Assembly: GCF_021491915.1 (NCBI RefSeq)
Contig: NZ_CP090836.1
Coordinates: 1,040,501 to 1,104,500 of the forward strand
Origin: Paracoccus everestensis
GTDB lineage: Bacteria > Pseudomonadota > Alphaproteobacteria > Rhodobacterales > Rhodobacteraceae
Reading direction: 5' to 3'
Length of the DNA: 64,000 nucleotides
The stretch's first letter is position 1; each line of letters begins with the position of its first letter. Of this stretch, positions 33,818 through 44,575 are shown in pieces. The notes under the pieces were generated by a model. The model worked only from the letters and a program-made list of their open reading frames with translations. It searched no databases and was not told the origin of the DNA. Position numbers and translations under genes: made by a program.

Positions 33818-34687
33818 ATGGCCACACGCCAGACCCAAGGGCTTGCCCGGCTGATGCGGGCACCGGCGATCATCCTGTTGTTTGTCTGGATGATCGTGCC
33901 TCTGTGCATGACGCTTTATTATTCGTTCCTGAACTACAACCTGCTCAGTCCCGGCACGACCAGTTGGGCTGGGTGGTTCAATTACCAGTATTTCTACACG
34001 GATCCGGCCTTTTTCGAGGCGATCTGGAACACGCTGGTTCTGGTCCTGGGCGTGCTGTTCATCACCGTAGTGGGCGGCACCTTTATCGCCATGCTGATCG
34101 ACAAGCCGATCTGGGGGCAGGGGATCGTACGGATCCTGGTAATCAGCCCGTTCTTCGTGATGCCGCCCGTGGCCGCGCTGATCTGGAAGAACATGATCAT
34201 GCACCCGTCCTATGGCGTCTTGGCGGATGTGGCACAGTTTTTCGGCGCAAGCCCGATCGACTGGTTCGCGCAATATCCGCTGTTCTCGATCATCCTGATC
34301 GTGGCCTGGCAATGGCTGCCCTTTGCCACGCTGATCCTGCTGACATCCCTGCAATCGCTGGACACCGAGCAGATGGAGGCGGCCGAGATGGACGGCGCGC
34401 CCGCATACAGCCGCTTCCTGTATCTGGTGCTGCCGCACATGGCCCGCGCAATCACCGTGGTGATCCTGATCCAGACGATCTTCCTGCTGGGCATCTATGC
34501 GGAAATCCTGGTGACGACCAACGGCGGACCAGGAACGGCGTCCACCAACCTGACCTTCCTGATCTATCGCGCCGCGCGGCTGAACTTCGACATCGGCGGC
34601 GCGGCGGCGGGGGGCATCATCGCCGTCATCCTGGCAAACATCATCGCCATCTTCCTGATGCGCGCCGTCGGCAAGAACCTGGACTGA
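33818..34687 (+). CDS. smoF: polyol ABC transporter permease, MalF type
   Basis: 289 residues, about six membrane helices, starting after a short basic N-terminus (MATRQTQGLARLMRAP). The ATPase-coupling loop is EAAEMDGAPAYSRFLYLVLPHM, the EAA motif of MalF-type permeases. It forms the membrane channel with the next gene's product. AAGGGAG precedes the ATG. The gap to the next gene is 10 bp. Confidence 0.9.
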   Translation: MATRQTQGLARLMRAPAIILLFVWMIVPLCMTLYYSFLNYNLLSPGTTSWAGWFNYQYFYTDPAFFEAIWNTLVLVLGVLFITVVGGTFIAMLIDKPIWGQGIVRILVISPFFVMPPVAALIWKNMIMHPSYGVLADVAQFFGASPIDWFAQYPLFSIILIVAWQWLPFATLILLTSLQSLDTEQMEAAEMDGAPAYSRFLYLVLPHMARAITVVILIQTIFLLGIYAEILVTTNGGPGTASTNLTFLIYRAARLNFDIGGAAAGGIIAVILANIIAIFLMRAVGKNLD

Positions 34688-34697
34688 AGGGGAACTC

Positions 34698-35522
34698 ATG
34701 GCACGCGCAACATCCCGAAACGCCCGGATCGGCTGGACCATAGCGGCCTGGTTCGTGGCCCTGCTGATCTTCTTCCCGATCCTCTACACGATCATCACCA
34801 GCCTGAAGACGGAACAAGAGGCCATCGCCGGCTTCAACCTGATTCCGTCCTTTACGCTGGAAAGCTATCAGACGGTGCAAAGCCAGAACAATTACTGGCG
34901 GCCTTTCACCAACTCGGTCATCCTGGCGGTGGGATCGACGATCCTGGCGCTGATCGTGGCAATCCCGGCGGCCTGGGCGATGGCGTTCTCGCCCACGAAG
35001 CGGACCAAGGACATCCTGATGTGGATGCTGTCCACCAAGATGATGCCCGCCGTGGCCGTGCTGGTGCCGATCTATCTGATCTTCCTGAACACGGGACTGA
35101 TGGATACCCGCATCGGGCTGACGGTTCTGCTGATGCTGATCAACCTGCCGATTGTGATCTGGATGCTGTACACCTATTTCCGCGAAATTCCGGGCGAGAT
35201 CCTGGAGGCGGCGCGGATGGACGGGGCGACCCTGCGCGACGAGATCCTGTATGTGCTGACGCCGATGGCGATCCCCGGCATCGCCTCCACGCTGCTTCTG
35301 AACATCATCCTGGCCTGGAACGAGGCGTTCTGGACGATCCAGCTGACCACCACGAACGCCGCGCCCCTGTCCGCCTTCATCGCCAGCTTTTCCAGCCCGC
35401 AGGGGCTGTTCTGGGCGAAACTCTCGGCGGCGTCCGTCATGGCGATCGCGCCGATCCTGGTCCTGGGCTGGTTCAGCCAGAAACAACTGGTCCGCGGCCT
35501 GACCTTTGGCGCCGTGAAATAA
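34698..35522 (+). CDS. smoG: polyol ABC transporter permease, MalG type
   Basis: 274 residues, about six membrane helices, with the MalG-type coupling loop [21 protein letters not shown]. The C-terminus ends with [11 protein letters not shown], the tail common to MalG-like permeases. Partner of the preceding permease. AAGGGG lies six bases before the start, and the ATPase gene follows after 11 bp. Confidence 0.91.
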   Translation: MARATSRNARIGWTIAAWFVALLIFFPILYTIITSLKTEQEAIAGFNLIPSFTLESYQTVQSQNNYWRPFTNSVILAVGSTILALIVAIPAAWAMAFSPTKRTKDILMWMLSTKMMPAVAVLVPIYLIFLNTGLMDTRIGLTVLLMLINLPIVIWMLYTYFREIPGEILEAARMDGATLRDEILYVLTPMAIPGIASTLLLNIILAWNEAFWTIQLTTTNAAPLSAFIASFSSPQGLFWAKLSAASVMAIAPILVLGWFSQKQLVRGLTFGAVK

Positions 35523-35533
35523 GGGGAACATTC

Positions 35534-36535
<1,002 letters not shown>

Positions 36536-36548
36536 GAAAGGTTCGGCC

Positions 36549-38021
36549 ATGGCCGTGACATTGAACGCATCCACCCTTGCCGACCTGCCCGATGCGGTCG
36601 GCCGCCCCGGATACGACCGCGCCGCGCTGCGTCCCGGCATTGTCCATGTCGGCGTCGGCAATTTCCACCGCGCCCACATGGCCTGCTATCTGGACCAGCT
36701 GTTCGAGATGGGCGAGGGCCAGGACTGGGCGCTGATCGGCGCGGGCGTCCGCCCCGGCGATGCCGCAATGCGCGACAGACTGGCCGCGCAGGACTGGCTG
36801 ACCACGGTTGTCGAACTGGACCCGAACGGGCTGAACGCACGCGTGATCGGGTCGATGGTCGATTTCGTGCCGGTCGATCCCCAGGCGGTGATCGCCGCCA
36901 TGGCCGATCCCGCCATCCGCATCGTGTCCCTGACCATCACCGAGGGCGGATATTACGTCGATGCCAAGACCGATGGCTTCGACGCGGCCCATCCCGATAT
37001 CGCCCATGACGCGGCCCATCCCGATGCGCCGAAAACGGTGTTCGGCATGATCCTGGCCGCGCTGCGGCGCAGGCGCGATGCGGGGGCCGAGCCCTTTACC
37101 GTCATGTCCTGCGACAACCTGCCGGAAAACGGCCATGTCTGCGCGCGCACCGTGACCGAACTGGCGCAACTGTCCGACCCCGCGCTGGCCGACTGGATCC
37201 GGCGCAAGGTGGCATTCCCCAATTCCATGGTCGATTGCATCACCCCCGCCACGTCCGACCGGGAACGCGCGCTTGTCAGCGACCGCTTTGGCATCTCTGA
37301 CGCCGTGCCCGTGGTGTGCGAGCCATTCCGCCAATGGGTGCTGGAGGATCATTTCCCCCAAGGCCGTCCGCCGCTGGAAAAGGTCGGTGCCGAATTTGTC
37401 GGCGATGTCAGCCAGCACGAATTGATGAAACTGCGGATTCTCAACGGCGGCCATGCGGCCATCGCCTATCCCTCCGCGCTGCTGGGCCACCACTTCGTCC
37501 ATGACGCCATGGCCGATCCGCAGATCTCCGCATGGCTGCGAGCCTTGGAGGAACGGGAAATCATCCCGACCCTGCAGCCGATCCCCGGCGTCAGCTATGA
37601 CGATTACCTGGACCTGATCGTCAGCCGCTTTGCCAATCCCGAGGTCGGCGACACCATCCCGCGCCTGTGCCTGGACGGGTCGAACCGGCAGCCGAAATTC
37701 ATCCTGCCGACACTGGCCGATGCGCTGAAGAACGACGGCGACATCGACGGCTTGGCGCAAGAGGTGGCCTTCTGGTGCCGGTATTGCGAACGCACGGACG
37801 AGGCCGGAAACGAGATCGCGCCGAATGACGACAATAGCGACGCCTTGCGCGAATACGCGATCGCCGCGCGCCACGATCCGCTGGCATTTCTGGCGAATGA
37901 AACGGTGTTCGGACCGCTTGCCGCAAATCCGCGCTTTCAGGACGCCTTTGCCCGCAAGCTGAAGCTTGTGCAAACCCAGGGCGTCCGTGCGGCAATCGAC
38001 GCCTACCTGTCGGGCGCGTGA
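36549..38021 (+). CDS. mtlK: mannitol 2-dehydrogenase (long-chain polyol dehydrogenase)
   Basis: 490 residues, the normal size. The N-terminal NAD-binding part has GIVHVGVGNFHRAHMA and LTITEGGYY. The catalytic part has MSCDNLPENG and the long-chain polyol dehydrogenase motif KLRILNGGHAA, where Lys, Asn and His form the active site. It oxidises D-mannitol (also arabinitol or sorbitol in relatives) to the ketose with NAD. AGGAAAGG lies seven bases before the ATG. In Rhodobacter sphaeroides a sorbitol dehydrogenase gene (smoS) lies between smoK and mtlK; here only 13 bp separate them. Confidence 0.93.
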   Translation: MAVTLNASTLADLPDAVGRPGYDRAALRPGIVHVGVGNFHRAHMACYLDQLFEMGEGQDWALIGAGVRPGDAAMRDRLAAQDWLTTVVELDPNGLNARVIGSMVDFVPVDPQAVIAAMADPAIRIVSLTITEGGYYVDAKTDGFDAAHPDIAHDAAHPDAPKTVFGMILAALRRRRDAGAEPFTVMSCDNLPENGHVCARTVTELAQLSDPALADWIRRKVAFPNSMVDCITPATSDRERALVSDRFGISDAVPVVCEPFRQWVLEDHFPQGRPPLEKVGAEFVGDVSQHELMKLRILNGGHAAIAYPSALLGHHFVHDAMADPQISAWLRALEEREIIPTLQPIPGVSYDDYLDLIVSRFANPEVGDTIPRLCLDGSNRQPKFILPTLADALKNDGDIDGLAQEVAFWCRYCERTDEAGNEIAPNDDNSDALREYAIAARHDPLAFLANETVFGPLAANPRFQDAFARKLKLVQTQGVRAAIDAYLSGA

Positions 38022-38027
38022 CAGGAA

Positions 38028-38047
38028 CCGGCCCTGCGAAGGGCCGG
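38028..38047. terminator. stem-loop between convergent mtlK and yjbF
   Basis: Perfect 8-bp stem CCGGCCCT/AGGGCCGG with GCGA loop, 6 bp after mtlK. No proper U-run on either side, so termination would be weak or bidirectional. Confidence 0.5.
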
Positions 38048-38058
38048 CTCCCCGGCAA

Positions 38059-38712
38059 TCAGGGCCGCAGGGTCTGGATGGTCACATAGCCCAAGGCAGG
38101 GCCGATCCATTGGCGCGACACGGCGATCTGGCCGCCCTGCACCATATAGCTGTTCTGGAAGCTGGTGCCGTGGCCCTCGCAGTTTTCCACTGTCACGCCA
38201 GGGTTCGGACCTGCGCCCACCGTGCAGGTGAACTGCAAGGGCCGCTCCAGCCCATCGCCCGAAAGATAGCGCATGATGCGCGTGCCGCTGCCCGATGCGC
38301 CCGCACGGATCAGCGCTTCGGTTCCCGGTTCGGCCACGGAAAGGTCGTTGCCCAGCCCCTTGGTGCCGACCAGCATTCCGTTCCGCAGGATCACTGCTTC
38401 CTCGGCCGGGGTCATATAGGTGCGCATGGCGCCGTTCTGCCCGGTCATCGCCATGATCTGGGTGCGGTTCAGGTTCTCGAACCCCGCCTGGATCAGCGGG
38501 CCTGAATTGATGCGCAAGGCCTCTGCCGCTGCCTCCTCGGGGGACTTCGCGGGCGCCGCCGGCTGATCGGGCGCGCGCCGTTCTGCGACCACTTGGGCGG
38601 CGGTCTGGGCCAGTGTTCCCAGCGCCCCGATGCCCCGGTCGTCATTGCCGCAGGCCGCAAGTCCGGCCATCAGGGACGCCGCCAGCGTGATCTTCAACGC
38701 GCCGTTCATCAT
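38059..38712 (-). CDS. yjbF: YjbF-family lipoprotein (group 4 capsule/exopolysaccharide)
   Basis: 217 residues. The lipobox LAGLAAC near residue 21 indicates a lipid-anchored protein. After an Ala/Pro-rich linker the folded part contains VILRNGMLVGTKGLGNDL and a C-terminal strand series, consistent with the YjbF family. In enterobacteria yjbEFGH encodes an exopolysaccharide export system under Rcs control. The start overlaps the stop of the yjbH gene by 4 bp (ATGA). Confidence 0.8.
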   Translation of the reverse strand: MMNGALKITLAASLMAGLAACGNDDRGIGALGTLAQTAAQVVAERRAPDQPAAPAKSPEEAAAEALRINSGPLIQAGFENLNRTQIMAMTGQNGAMRTYMTPAEEAVILRNGMLVGTKGLGNDLSVAEPGTEALIRAGASGSGTRIMRYLSGDGLERPLQFTCTVGAGPNPGVTVENCEGHGTSFQNSYMVQGGQIAVSRQWIGPALGYVTIQTLRP

Positions 38713-40883
38713 CGCCAGAACCTCCCCCAGCCTTCGTAAAGTTCGACGGAATGGCTTTCGCGAACCCGTTCATGCAGCCGGTCGCTGACATTCAACTGCG
38801 CGCCGCCATCGCGCGACAACGACCGCAGATTGGCGTTGACCCGTTCGCGCGACGCCTGCCCGGTTGCCCAGCCCAGAGGGATCGACAGGGTGACGCCCTT
38901 ATCGAAGCTGCCTTCGCCAAACTCCTCGGCCGAGAGATCCGTCTTGGTCGCATAAGCCCCGATTCGCCAGCCATTCGCGAATTCGCGCGAAACGCTGAAG
39001 GTCGCGCCCTTGTCGCCCGCAAGATACTTGCCAACATCCAGTTGCGCGGTGAAGCCCTGGGGAAATTCGTAATAGGCCGAAACGTGGCCCATCGTTACCT
39101 CATAGTCGCGGAAGTCGAACAACTGGTCGAAGTCGCGTTTCCTAACATGGTTGATTTCCGCGCCAAGGGCCAGCGGCGACCCTACGGGCTTCCACAACAC
39201 TTCGGTCGAGACGCCGCCAAAGGCCCGTTCCAGCAGACCGGCAGTGACGCGGGTGTAAACGGTCGGCGTCGGCTTGGCGAAATAGGCAAGGGTCAGTTCC
39301 GGGATCACCGGGTCGGTGTTGCCGGAATACATCCGCGTGTCGGACCGCACCCGAGGCACGCCTTCGGGCGTGGTTTCCAGCGACGGATCCGCGAGGTATT
39401 CGTCATAGCTGACGCGGTTGCCATCGATGGTGGGGCCGCGCCGTTCGATATTGCCAAAGGCGCGCTGGCGCAAGGCGCCGGTCAGGACCAGACCAGGCAC
39501 GATCTCGTAACTGGCGCGAGCCTGGGCGCCGGCTTCATACGTCACCCCGTCATTGGCGCTGAAGATGCCGAGGCTGAGATAGGGTTTGATGGACCAGCGG
39601 AAACGGGGATAAACCCCTTCGCTGCGCACCAGGCCCGGTGCGCTGGCCGGGGCATCCGTCAGGGTCGAGGCATTGGCGATCTGGCCTGCCTCGGTATTTT
39701 CCAGCCGTTCGATATCGGACCGCCGCACGGTCACCGAGGATGTCGGCACGCCGTCTGCGGTCGAGGTGATCACGAACGTCTCGACTGAAGGGGGCAGCGC
39801 GCGGGTCATCAGGCGTGCGGTGCGGCCGATGGCCTCGGCCTGGCTGATGAACCGGCGGTTGCGCAGCCGAACCTCGGCCCGGCTGGACGACAGCGCCATG
39901 CTTTCGAGGATCTGGCCTTCGTCGGCCATGGCATCGCCAAGGGCGGTCTGGATAGCGGGCTGCGCCGTGGGATCCTGCGCCCAGACGCCCGACCAGCCAT
40001 CGGGATCGGCCTGCGGCGAGGGACGCGGCCGCACCGGGGCAGGGGCCTTTTCCAGACCCGATGGAAAGGCCGCCTGACGCGGGTTCAGCAGCAACGAGAA
40101 TTGCGCGCCAAAGGTCTGTCCGCCGATCGTGTAAAGCCCGACCTCGTAATTCTGGCCAAAGCGGTAATAGGCGCCCAGGTTCACATTGCTGCCCGGTTCC
40201 TCGCCCTGCTGGTAAACCGCGCCATCGCTGTATTTTGCAAGATAATCGTTGTTCGAATATTCCGCGACCAGGTTCAGCCGGTCATTGACCTGCCAGTTGA
40301 CCGAGGCAAAGGGCTTTGCCCCGCCCCGGAACCATTCATCGGCATTAAGCGTGCCGCCATTGTCATCGACGGAAATGATGCGGGGCTTGCCAGCCAGAAC
40401 CCCCCAGCCCAAACCGGCGGATACGCGGACTGTGGGTGTCACCGACTTGGTGGCGACGATGTATTCGCCCGAATATACGCCGGTGCCCAGAAAATCCTGC
40501 AAGCCCACTGCGATTGCCGGACGCCATCCCTGTTCGTCCAGCACCTGATAACGCAGGTCCAGCGAACGGTCCGTGATGCTGTCATTGTCCGCCTCGGGAA
40601 TGCCACGGACCCGCGAATAGCGCAGGACGGTGGTCAGCCTCGGCAGCGCCTGGAACACCACGCTGCTGCGGCGCCCGTAATCCGACCAGGACACCGTCGC
40701 GCCCAGCGTGCCGTCGGGCAGCGTTTCCGCCGTCGGCGTGTCGATGCCGCCTGCCAAGCCATAGGTGGACATATTCCGGGCATACATCGGTTCCGCGACC
40801 GCGGTCGTGCCAGCCGACCCCAGCACCAGGGCCACGGGCAGGGTCGTCGCCATCAGGCGTCTGATAAGGGGGGATCGGCGCAT
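38709..40883 (-). CDS. yjbH: YjbH-family outer-membrane beta-barrel protein
   Basis: 724 residues with a signal peptide (ends TTAVAEP). The opening MSTYGLAGGIDTPTAETLPDGTLGATVSW is the usual start of YjbH proteins. The chain is rich in alternating amphipathic strands with aromatic ends, as expected for an outer-membrane barrel. A central periplasmic-like region (about 265-400) interrupts it. It probably takes part in exopolysaccharide secretion together with YjbF. yjbE and yjbG are absent here. The 118 bp to the next upstream gene contain nothing recognised. Confidence 0.82.
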   Translation of the reverse strand: MRRSPLIRRLMATTLPVALVLGSAGTTAVAEPMYARNMSTYGLAGGIDTPTAETLPDGTLGATVSWSDYGRRSSVVFQALPRLTTVLRYSRVRGIPEADNDSITDRSLDLRYQVLDEQGWRPAIAVGLQDFLGTGVYSGEYIVATKSVTPTVRVSAGLGWGVLAGKPRIISVDDNGGTLNADEWFRGGAKPFASVNWQVNDRLNLVAEYSNNDYLAKYSDGAVYQQGEEPGSNVNLGAYYRFGQNYEVGLYTIGGQTFGAQFSLLLNPRQAAFPSGLEKAPAPVRPRPSPQADPDGWSGVWAQDPTAQPAIQTALGDAMADEGQILESMALSSSRAEVRLRNRRFISQAEAIGRTARLMTRALPPSVETFVITSTADGVPTSSVTVRRSDIERLENTEAGQIANASTLTDAPASAPGLVRSEGVYPRFRWSIKPYLSLGIFSANDGVTYEAGAQARASYEIVPGLVLTGALRQRAFGNIERRGPTIDGNRVSYDEYLADPSLETTPEGVPRVRSDTRMYSGNTDPVIPELTLAYFAKPTPTVYTRVTAGLLERAFGGVSTEVLWKPVGSPLALGAEINHVRKRDFDQLFDFRDYEVTMGHVSAYYEFPQGFTAQLDVGKYLAGDKGATFSVSREFANGWRIGAYATKTDLSAEEFGEGSFDKGVTLSIPLGWATGQASRERVNANLRSLSRDGGAQLNVSDRLHERVRESHSVELYEGWGRFWR

Positions 40884-41001
40884 GGCGTGTCCTCGTTTTA
40901 GGCTTTTGGCCGGATCATAGACGGCAAACCGCCCCGCGGACAGCCCGGCAACGCATCATGGCTGCATGGTGCGTCACGGATGCCGCAGGGCGGTCAAACC
41001 G

Positions 41002-41859
41002 TCATTCGGCGGGTTCGGTCGTGGTCGTCGCGCCGGTGGTTCCGGCAGGCGGCAGGGTGCGCAGTTCCGGGACGATGGGCGTGGCCGCCGGGGCGTCGGC
41101 GGCAGGTGGCGGCGGCAGGTCAGCAGTGCCTTCGGATGCCGGGGCCGCAGGGGTGCTGCTTGCCGCCGGAGGCGTAGCCGGGGGTGTCGCGGCTTCCGGC
41201 GCAGGGGTTGCCGCCGGGCTTGCGGCGGCAGGCGTTTCCGAGGCCGGGGCAGGCGTTGCCGCAGGTGCTGCGGCAGGGCGGGTGGCCGCCGGACGCGTCG
41301 CCACGGGCGCTGCACGCGGCGCGGCGGGGGCAGGTGCGCGGATGGCGGCGACTGCCTGAGCGACCTCGGCCGTTGCCGCGCTTGCGCAACCCGTTTCCGA
41401 AATGCCCGACACGGTCAGGCGCGCGGTGAAGGGAAAGTCCTGGCCGGACATGCTGTCCTCGCATTTCGCCGCGCGGATGTTCAGCACAAAGGGACGGCCG
41501 GCATGAACGCCCACGTATTCGACGCCCTGGGCAAAGGCCAGGCGGTTCACGCGGATCGGGCGGCCCTTTTGGTTGTCGGGCGTCTTGTAGATCGCGGTGC
41601 TGCCTGCCACATCGACGGCCCAGAACGGCTCGTTTCCGCGCGCGCTGAAGGCTGCGGTGTTATAGGTGGTGGCCTCGGCCGTGGAAACGGGGCGGATTTC
41701 GGCCCCGGTTTCGATGGGCTGTTCCAGCGGCGACACGCCCGGCGGGCCTTTGTGTCCCTGGACCTGAGGCTCGGCCGTGCGGAGGCCGGGAAGGTTCGCG
41801 CCATCGCAGGCGGCAAGCGGCAGGGTCATCAGCGCGATGAATGCAAGACGCGGGGTCAT
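41002..41859 (-). CDS. lipoprotein with COG3650-like domain and Ala/Pro-rich tail
   Basis: 285 residues. A lipobox LPLAAC near residue 18 marks a lipoprotein. Residues ~65-165 form a compact domain with GNEPFWAVDV, YVGVHAGRPFVLNIR, a Cys in AAKCEDSMSG, FPFTARLTV and GCA, a pattern known from a family of uncharacterised membrane-anchored proteins (COG3650-like). The last ~110 residues are nearly all Ala, Pro and Thr, low complexity, possibly spanning the periplasm or the cell wall. Function unknown. It stands alone between yjbH and sdaA. Confidence 0.75.
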   Translation of the reverse strand: MTPRLAFIALMTLPLAACDGANLPGLRTAEPQVQGHKGPPGVSPLEQPIETGAEIRPVSTAEATTYNTAAFSARGNEPFWAVDVAGSTAIYKTPDNQKGRPIRVNRLAFAQGVEYVGVHAGRPFVLNIRAAKCEDSMSGQDFPFTARLTVSGISETGCASAATAEVAQAVAAIRAPAPAAPRAAPVATRPAATRPAAAPAATPAPASETPAAASPAATPAPEAATPPATPPAASSTPAAPASEGTADLPPPPAADAPAATPIVPELRTLPPAGTTGATTTTEPAE

Positions 41860-41964
41860 CGGTCAGCCTTCTTTGGGGATCACTGTCGCGCCAGCGTTAG
41901 CAACCGCCGGGCGGCGGGGCAAGCGCGCGCGGAACGCTGCGGCGACTGCCCGCCGGATTGACCA

Positions 41965-43347
41965 TCAACAATTCGGGACGTTGACCGCCAGGCCGCCCAG
42001 GGACGTTTCCTTGTATTTGTCCGACATATCGCGGCCGGTTTGGCGCATCGTCTCGATTGCGGCGTCCAGCGGCACGAAATGCGTGCCGTCGCCGCGCAGC
42101 GACAGGCTGGCCGCACTGACCGCCTTGATCGCCCCAAGCCCGTTGCGTTCGATGCAGGGCACCTGCACCAGGCCGCGCACCGGGTCGCAGGTCATGCCCA
42201 GATGATGTTCCAAGGCGATCTCGGCGGCGTTTTCCACCTGTTCGGGGATGCCGCCCAGAACCGCCGCCAATCCCGCCGCTGCCATGGCAGAGGCGCTGCC
42301 GACCTCGGCCTGGCAGCCCGCCTCGGCGCCGGAAATGCTGGCGTTGTGCTTGACCAGACCGCCGATCGCCGCCGCCGTCAGCAGGAATTCGGGAATGTCG
42401 CGTTCGGATGCGCCCGGCACATGGTGCAGCCAATAGCGGATCACGGCAGGCACCGTTCCCGCCGCGCCGTTGGTGGGGGCGGTCACGACCTGGCCGCCGG
42501 CCGCGTTTTCCTCGTTCACGGCCATGGCATAGGTCGACATCCAGTCGTTGATGACATGGGGCGCGGTCAGGTTCATGCCGCGTTCGGCCAGCAGCTTTTC
42601 ATGGATCGCCTTGGCGCGGCGCTTGACCAACAGCCCGCCGGGCAGGATGCCGTCGGTGGTCAGCCCCCGGTCCATGCAGTCGCGCATGACCTGCCAGATG
42701 CGCATCAGGCCGTCGCGGATCTCGGCATCGCTGCGGTAAACCCGTTCGTTTTCGTGCTTCATCCGCGCGATGCTTTTGCCCGACGCCTTGGCCATGGCCA
42801 GCATCTCGGCGGCGCTTGCAAAGGGAAAGGGCACCGCAGGCGCGTCGTCGCTGCGCTTTTCGTTTCCCTTTCCGGCCAGTTCCTCGTCCGTCAAGACGAA
42901 GCCACCGCCGATGGAATAATAGATGCGGTGGAAGATCACGTCGCCCTGTGCGTCCGTGGCGGACAGGGTCATGCCGTTCGCATGGCCGGGCAGCGCATGG
43001 TCGAAATCGAAGCGCAGATCGCGGTCGGGATCGAAGACCAGATCGCCCAAGCCTTCGGGCGACAGCACATGGGTTTCGCGGTTCCGCGCCAGGGCAGCCT
43101 CGGCAGCCTCGGCATCCAGGGTTGCGGGGACGAACCCCGCAAGGCCCAGGATCGTCGCGCGGTCGGTGGCATGACCCTTGCCGGTAAAGGCGAGGCTGCC
43201 ATGCAAGCTGGCTTTCAGCCCCTGCGCCCGGAACGGTTGCCGACGCAACTCGTCCAGAAAGCGCGCACCCGCGACCATCGGGCCCATGGTGTGGGACGAC
43301 GAGGGGCCGACGCCCACCTTGAACAGATCGAAGACCGACAGGAACAT
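41965..43347 (-). CDS. sdaA: L-serine ammonia-lyase (iron-sulfur type, single chain)
   Basis: 460 residues from the ATG at 43347, preceded by AAGGGGG. It combines the beta domain ([23 protein letters not shown]) and the alpha catalytic domain ([53 protein letters not shown]) in one chain. The Cys in the last two motifs are the family's iron-sulfur ligands. It deaminates L-serine to pyruvate and ammonia. It is divergent from the dusB-ntr operon, with 229 bp between the start codons. Confidence 0.95.
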   Translation of the reverse strand: MFLSVFDLFKVGVGPSSSHTMGPMVAGARFLDELRRQPFRAQGLKASLHGSLAFTGKGHATDRATILGLAGFVPATLDAEAAEAALARNRETHVLSPEGLGDLVFDPDRDLRFDFDHALPGHANGMTLSATDAQGDVIFHRIYYSIGGGFVLTDEELAGKGNEKRSDDAPAVPFPFASAAEMLAMAKASGKSIARMKHENERVYRSDAEIRDGLMRIWQVMRDCMDRGLTTDGILPGGLLVKRRAKAIHEKLLAERGMNLTAPHVINDWMSTYAMAVNEENAAGGQVVTAPTNGAAGTVPAVIRYWLHHVPGASERDIPEFLLTAAAIGGLVKHNASISGAEAGCQAEVGSASAMAAAGLAAVLGGIPEQVENAAEIALEHHLGMTCDPVRGLVQVPCIERNGLGAIKAVSAASLSLRGDGTHFVPLDAAIETMRQTGRDMSDKYKETSLGGLAVNVPNC

Positions 43348-43453
43348 GAGTCCCCCTTGTATTTCAGCCACCATCTAAGCATCTGGATGGCCAAAGACCA
43401 TTCGGATTGCGACAGTTGGATAGGATCTTGGCGACACCTAGTCCCAAGCGGGC

Positions 43454-43494
43454 ATTGCCTATGCAACAGGCAATCTGCGATAAATTCAGGCAAT
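43454..43494. promoter_or_regulatory. dusB-ntr promoter region with three AGGCAAT-type half-sites
   Basis: ATTGCCT (43454-43460) and AGGCAAT (43468-43474) form a perfect 7-7-7 inverted repeat. A third AGGCAAT lies at 43488-43494. A candidate plus-strand promoter is embedded: -35 TTGCCT (43455-43460), 18-bp spacer, extended -10 TGCGATAAA (GATAAA 43479-43484). The repeats therefore cover the promoter. Confidence 0.5.
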
Positions 43495-43576
43495 GATGCG
43501 GATGGTCGAATATGCGGCATATCCGGTCGGCAACGCCGTCTTGCGGGCGGCTCGGGGCAGGGCGAAGGAACAGGTC

Positions 43577-44575
43577 ATGCAGATTGGCGACCCCATCATT
43601 CTTGGCGATACGCGGCTTGGCCCGCCGGTGTTTCTTGCGCCCATGGCGGGAATCACCGATTTGCCGTTTCGCCGCGCCGTTGCACGATACGGCGCAGGGC
43701 TGATGGTCAGCGAGATGGTCGCCTCGACAGAGATGGTGACGCCGCGCCCGTCCACGCGCGCCGCGGTTCGCGCCAAGGCGCTGACCGAAGGCGCGCTGCC
43801 CGTCAGCGTGCAGATCGCCGGACGCGAGGCCGGGGCGATGGCGGAAACCGCCCGCATTGTCCAGGGGATGGGTGCGCGGATCATCGACATCAACATGGGA
43901 TGCCCGGCTAAGAAAGTGACGGGCGGGTTGTCGGGCGCGGCGCTGATGCGCGACCTGGATCATGCGCTGACCCTGATCGACGCGGTTGTGGGGGCGGTCT
44001 CGGTGCCCGTGACGCTGAAGATGCGGCTGGGATGGGACGACAATTGCCTGAATGCGCCTGATCTGGCCCGGCGTGCGAGCGACGCTGGTGTCAGGATGCT
44101 GACGGTGCATGGCCGGACGCGGGCGCAGTTCTACAAGGGCCAGGCCGACTGGACGCGGATCCGGGCGGTGGCGAACCTGCCGGGCCGCCCGCCGCTGGTC
44201 GCCAATGGCGACGTGGTGGACGGGGCATCCGCCCGCGCGGCGCTTGCGGCATCGGGCGCGGATGCGGTGATGGTCGGGCGGGGGGCGCAGGGCGCGCCTT
44301 GGCGGCTGGCGCAGATCGCCCATGACCTGGTGGACAGCCCCGCGCCGGATGTTCCGCAGGGGAACGCCCTGGCCGATGCGGTGGCCGAGCATTACGAGGA
44401 TATTCTGGATTTCTATGGCACCGACCTGGGCCTGCGCGTCGCGCGCAAGCATCTGGGTTGGTATGCCGATGCGAACGGGGCGCCCTTGCGCGACCGGATG
44501 CTGCGCGCAGGCAGCCCTGCCGAAACCCTGGCCTTGATCCGCCTGTCCTTTGCTGATGCGCCGGTGGCCGCATGA
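43577..44575 (+). CDS. dusB: tRNA-dihydrouridine synthase B
   Basis: 332 residues from the ATG at 43577 (AAGGA upstream). TIM-barrel flavoenzyme: APMAGITDLPFRR at the start, DINMGCPAKKV with the catalytic Cys, LKMRLGWDD, TVHGRTRAQFYKG, and ANGDV/VMVGRGAQGAPW for FMN binding. It reduces a uridine in the tRNA D-loop. It was first named nifR3 in Rhodobacter because it precedes ntrBC, exactly as here. Its stop overlaps the ntrB start by 4 bp. Confidence 0.94.
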   Translation: MQIGDPIILGDTRLGPPVFLAPMAGITDLPFRRAVARYGAGLMVSEMVASTEMVTPRPSTRAAVRAKALTEGALPVSVQIAGREAGAMAETARIVQGMGARIIDINMGCPAKKVTGGLSGAALMRDLDHALTLIDAVVGAVSVPVTLKMRLGWDDNCLNAPDLARRASDAGVRMLTVHGRTRAQFYKGQADWTRIRAVANLPGRPPLVANGDVVDGASARAALAASGADAVMVGRGAQGAPWRLAQIAHDLVDSPAPDVPQGNALADAVAEHYEDILDFYGTDLGLRVARKHLGWYADANGAPLRDRMLRAGSPAETLALIRLSFADAPVAA

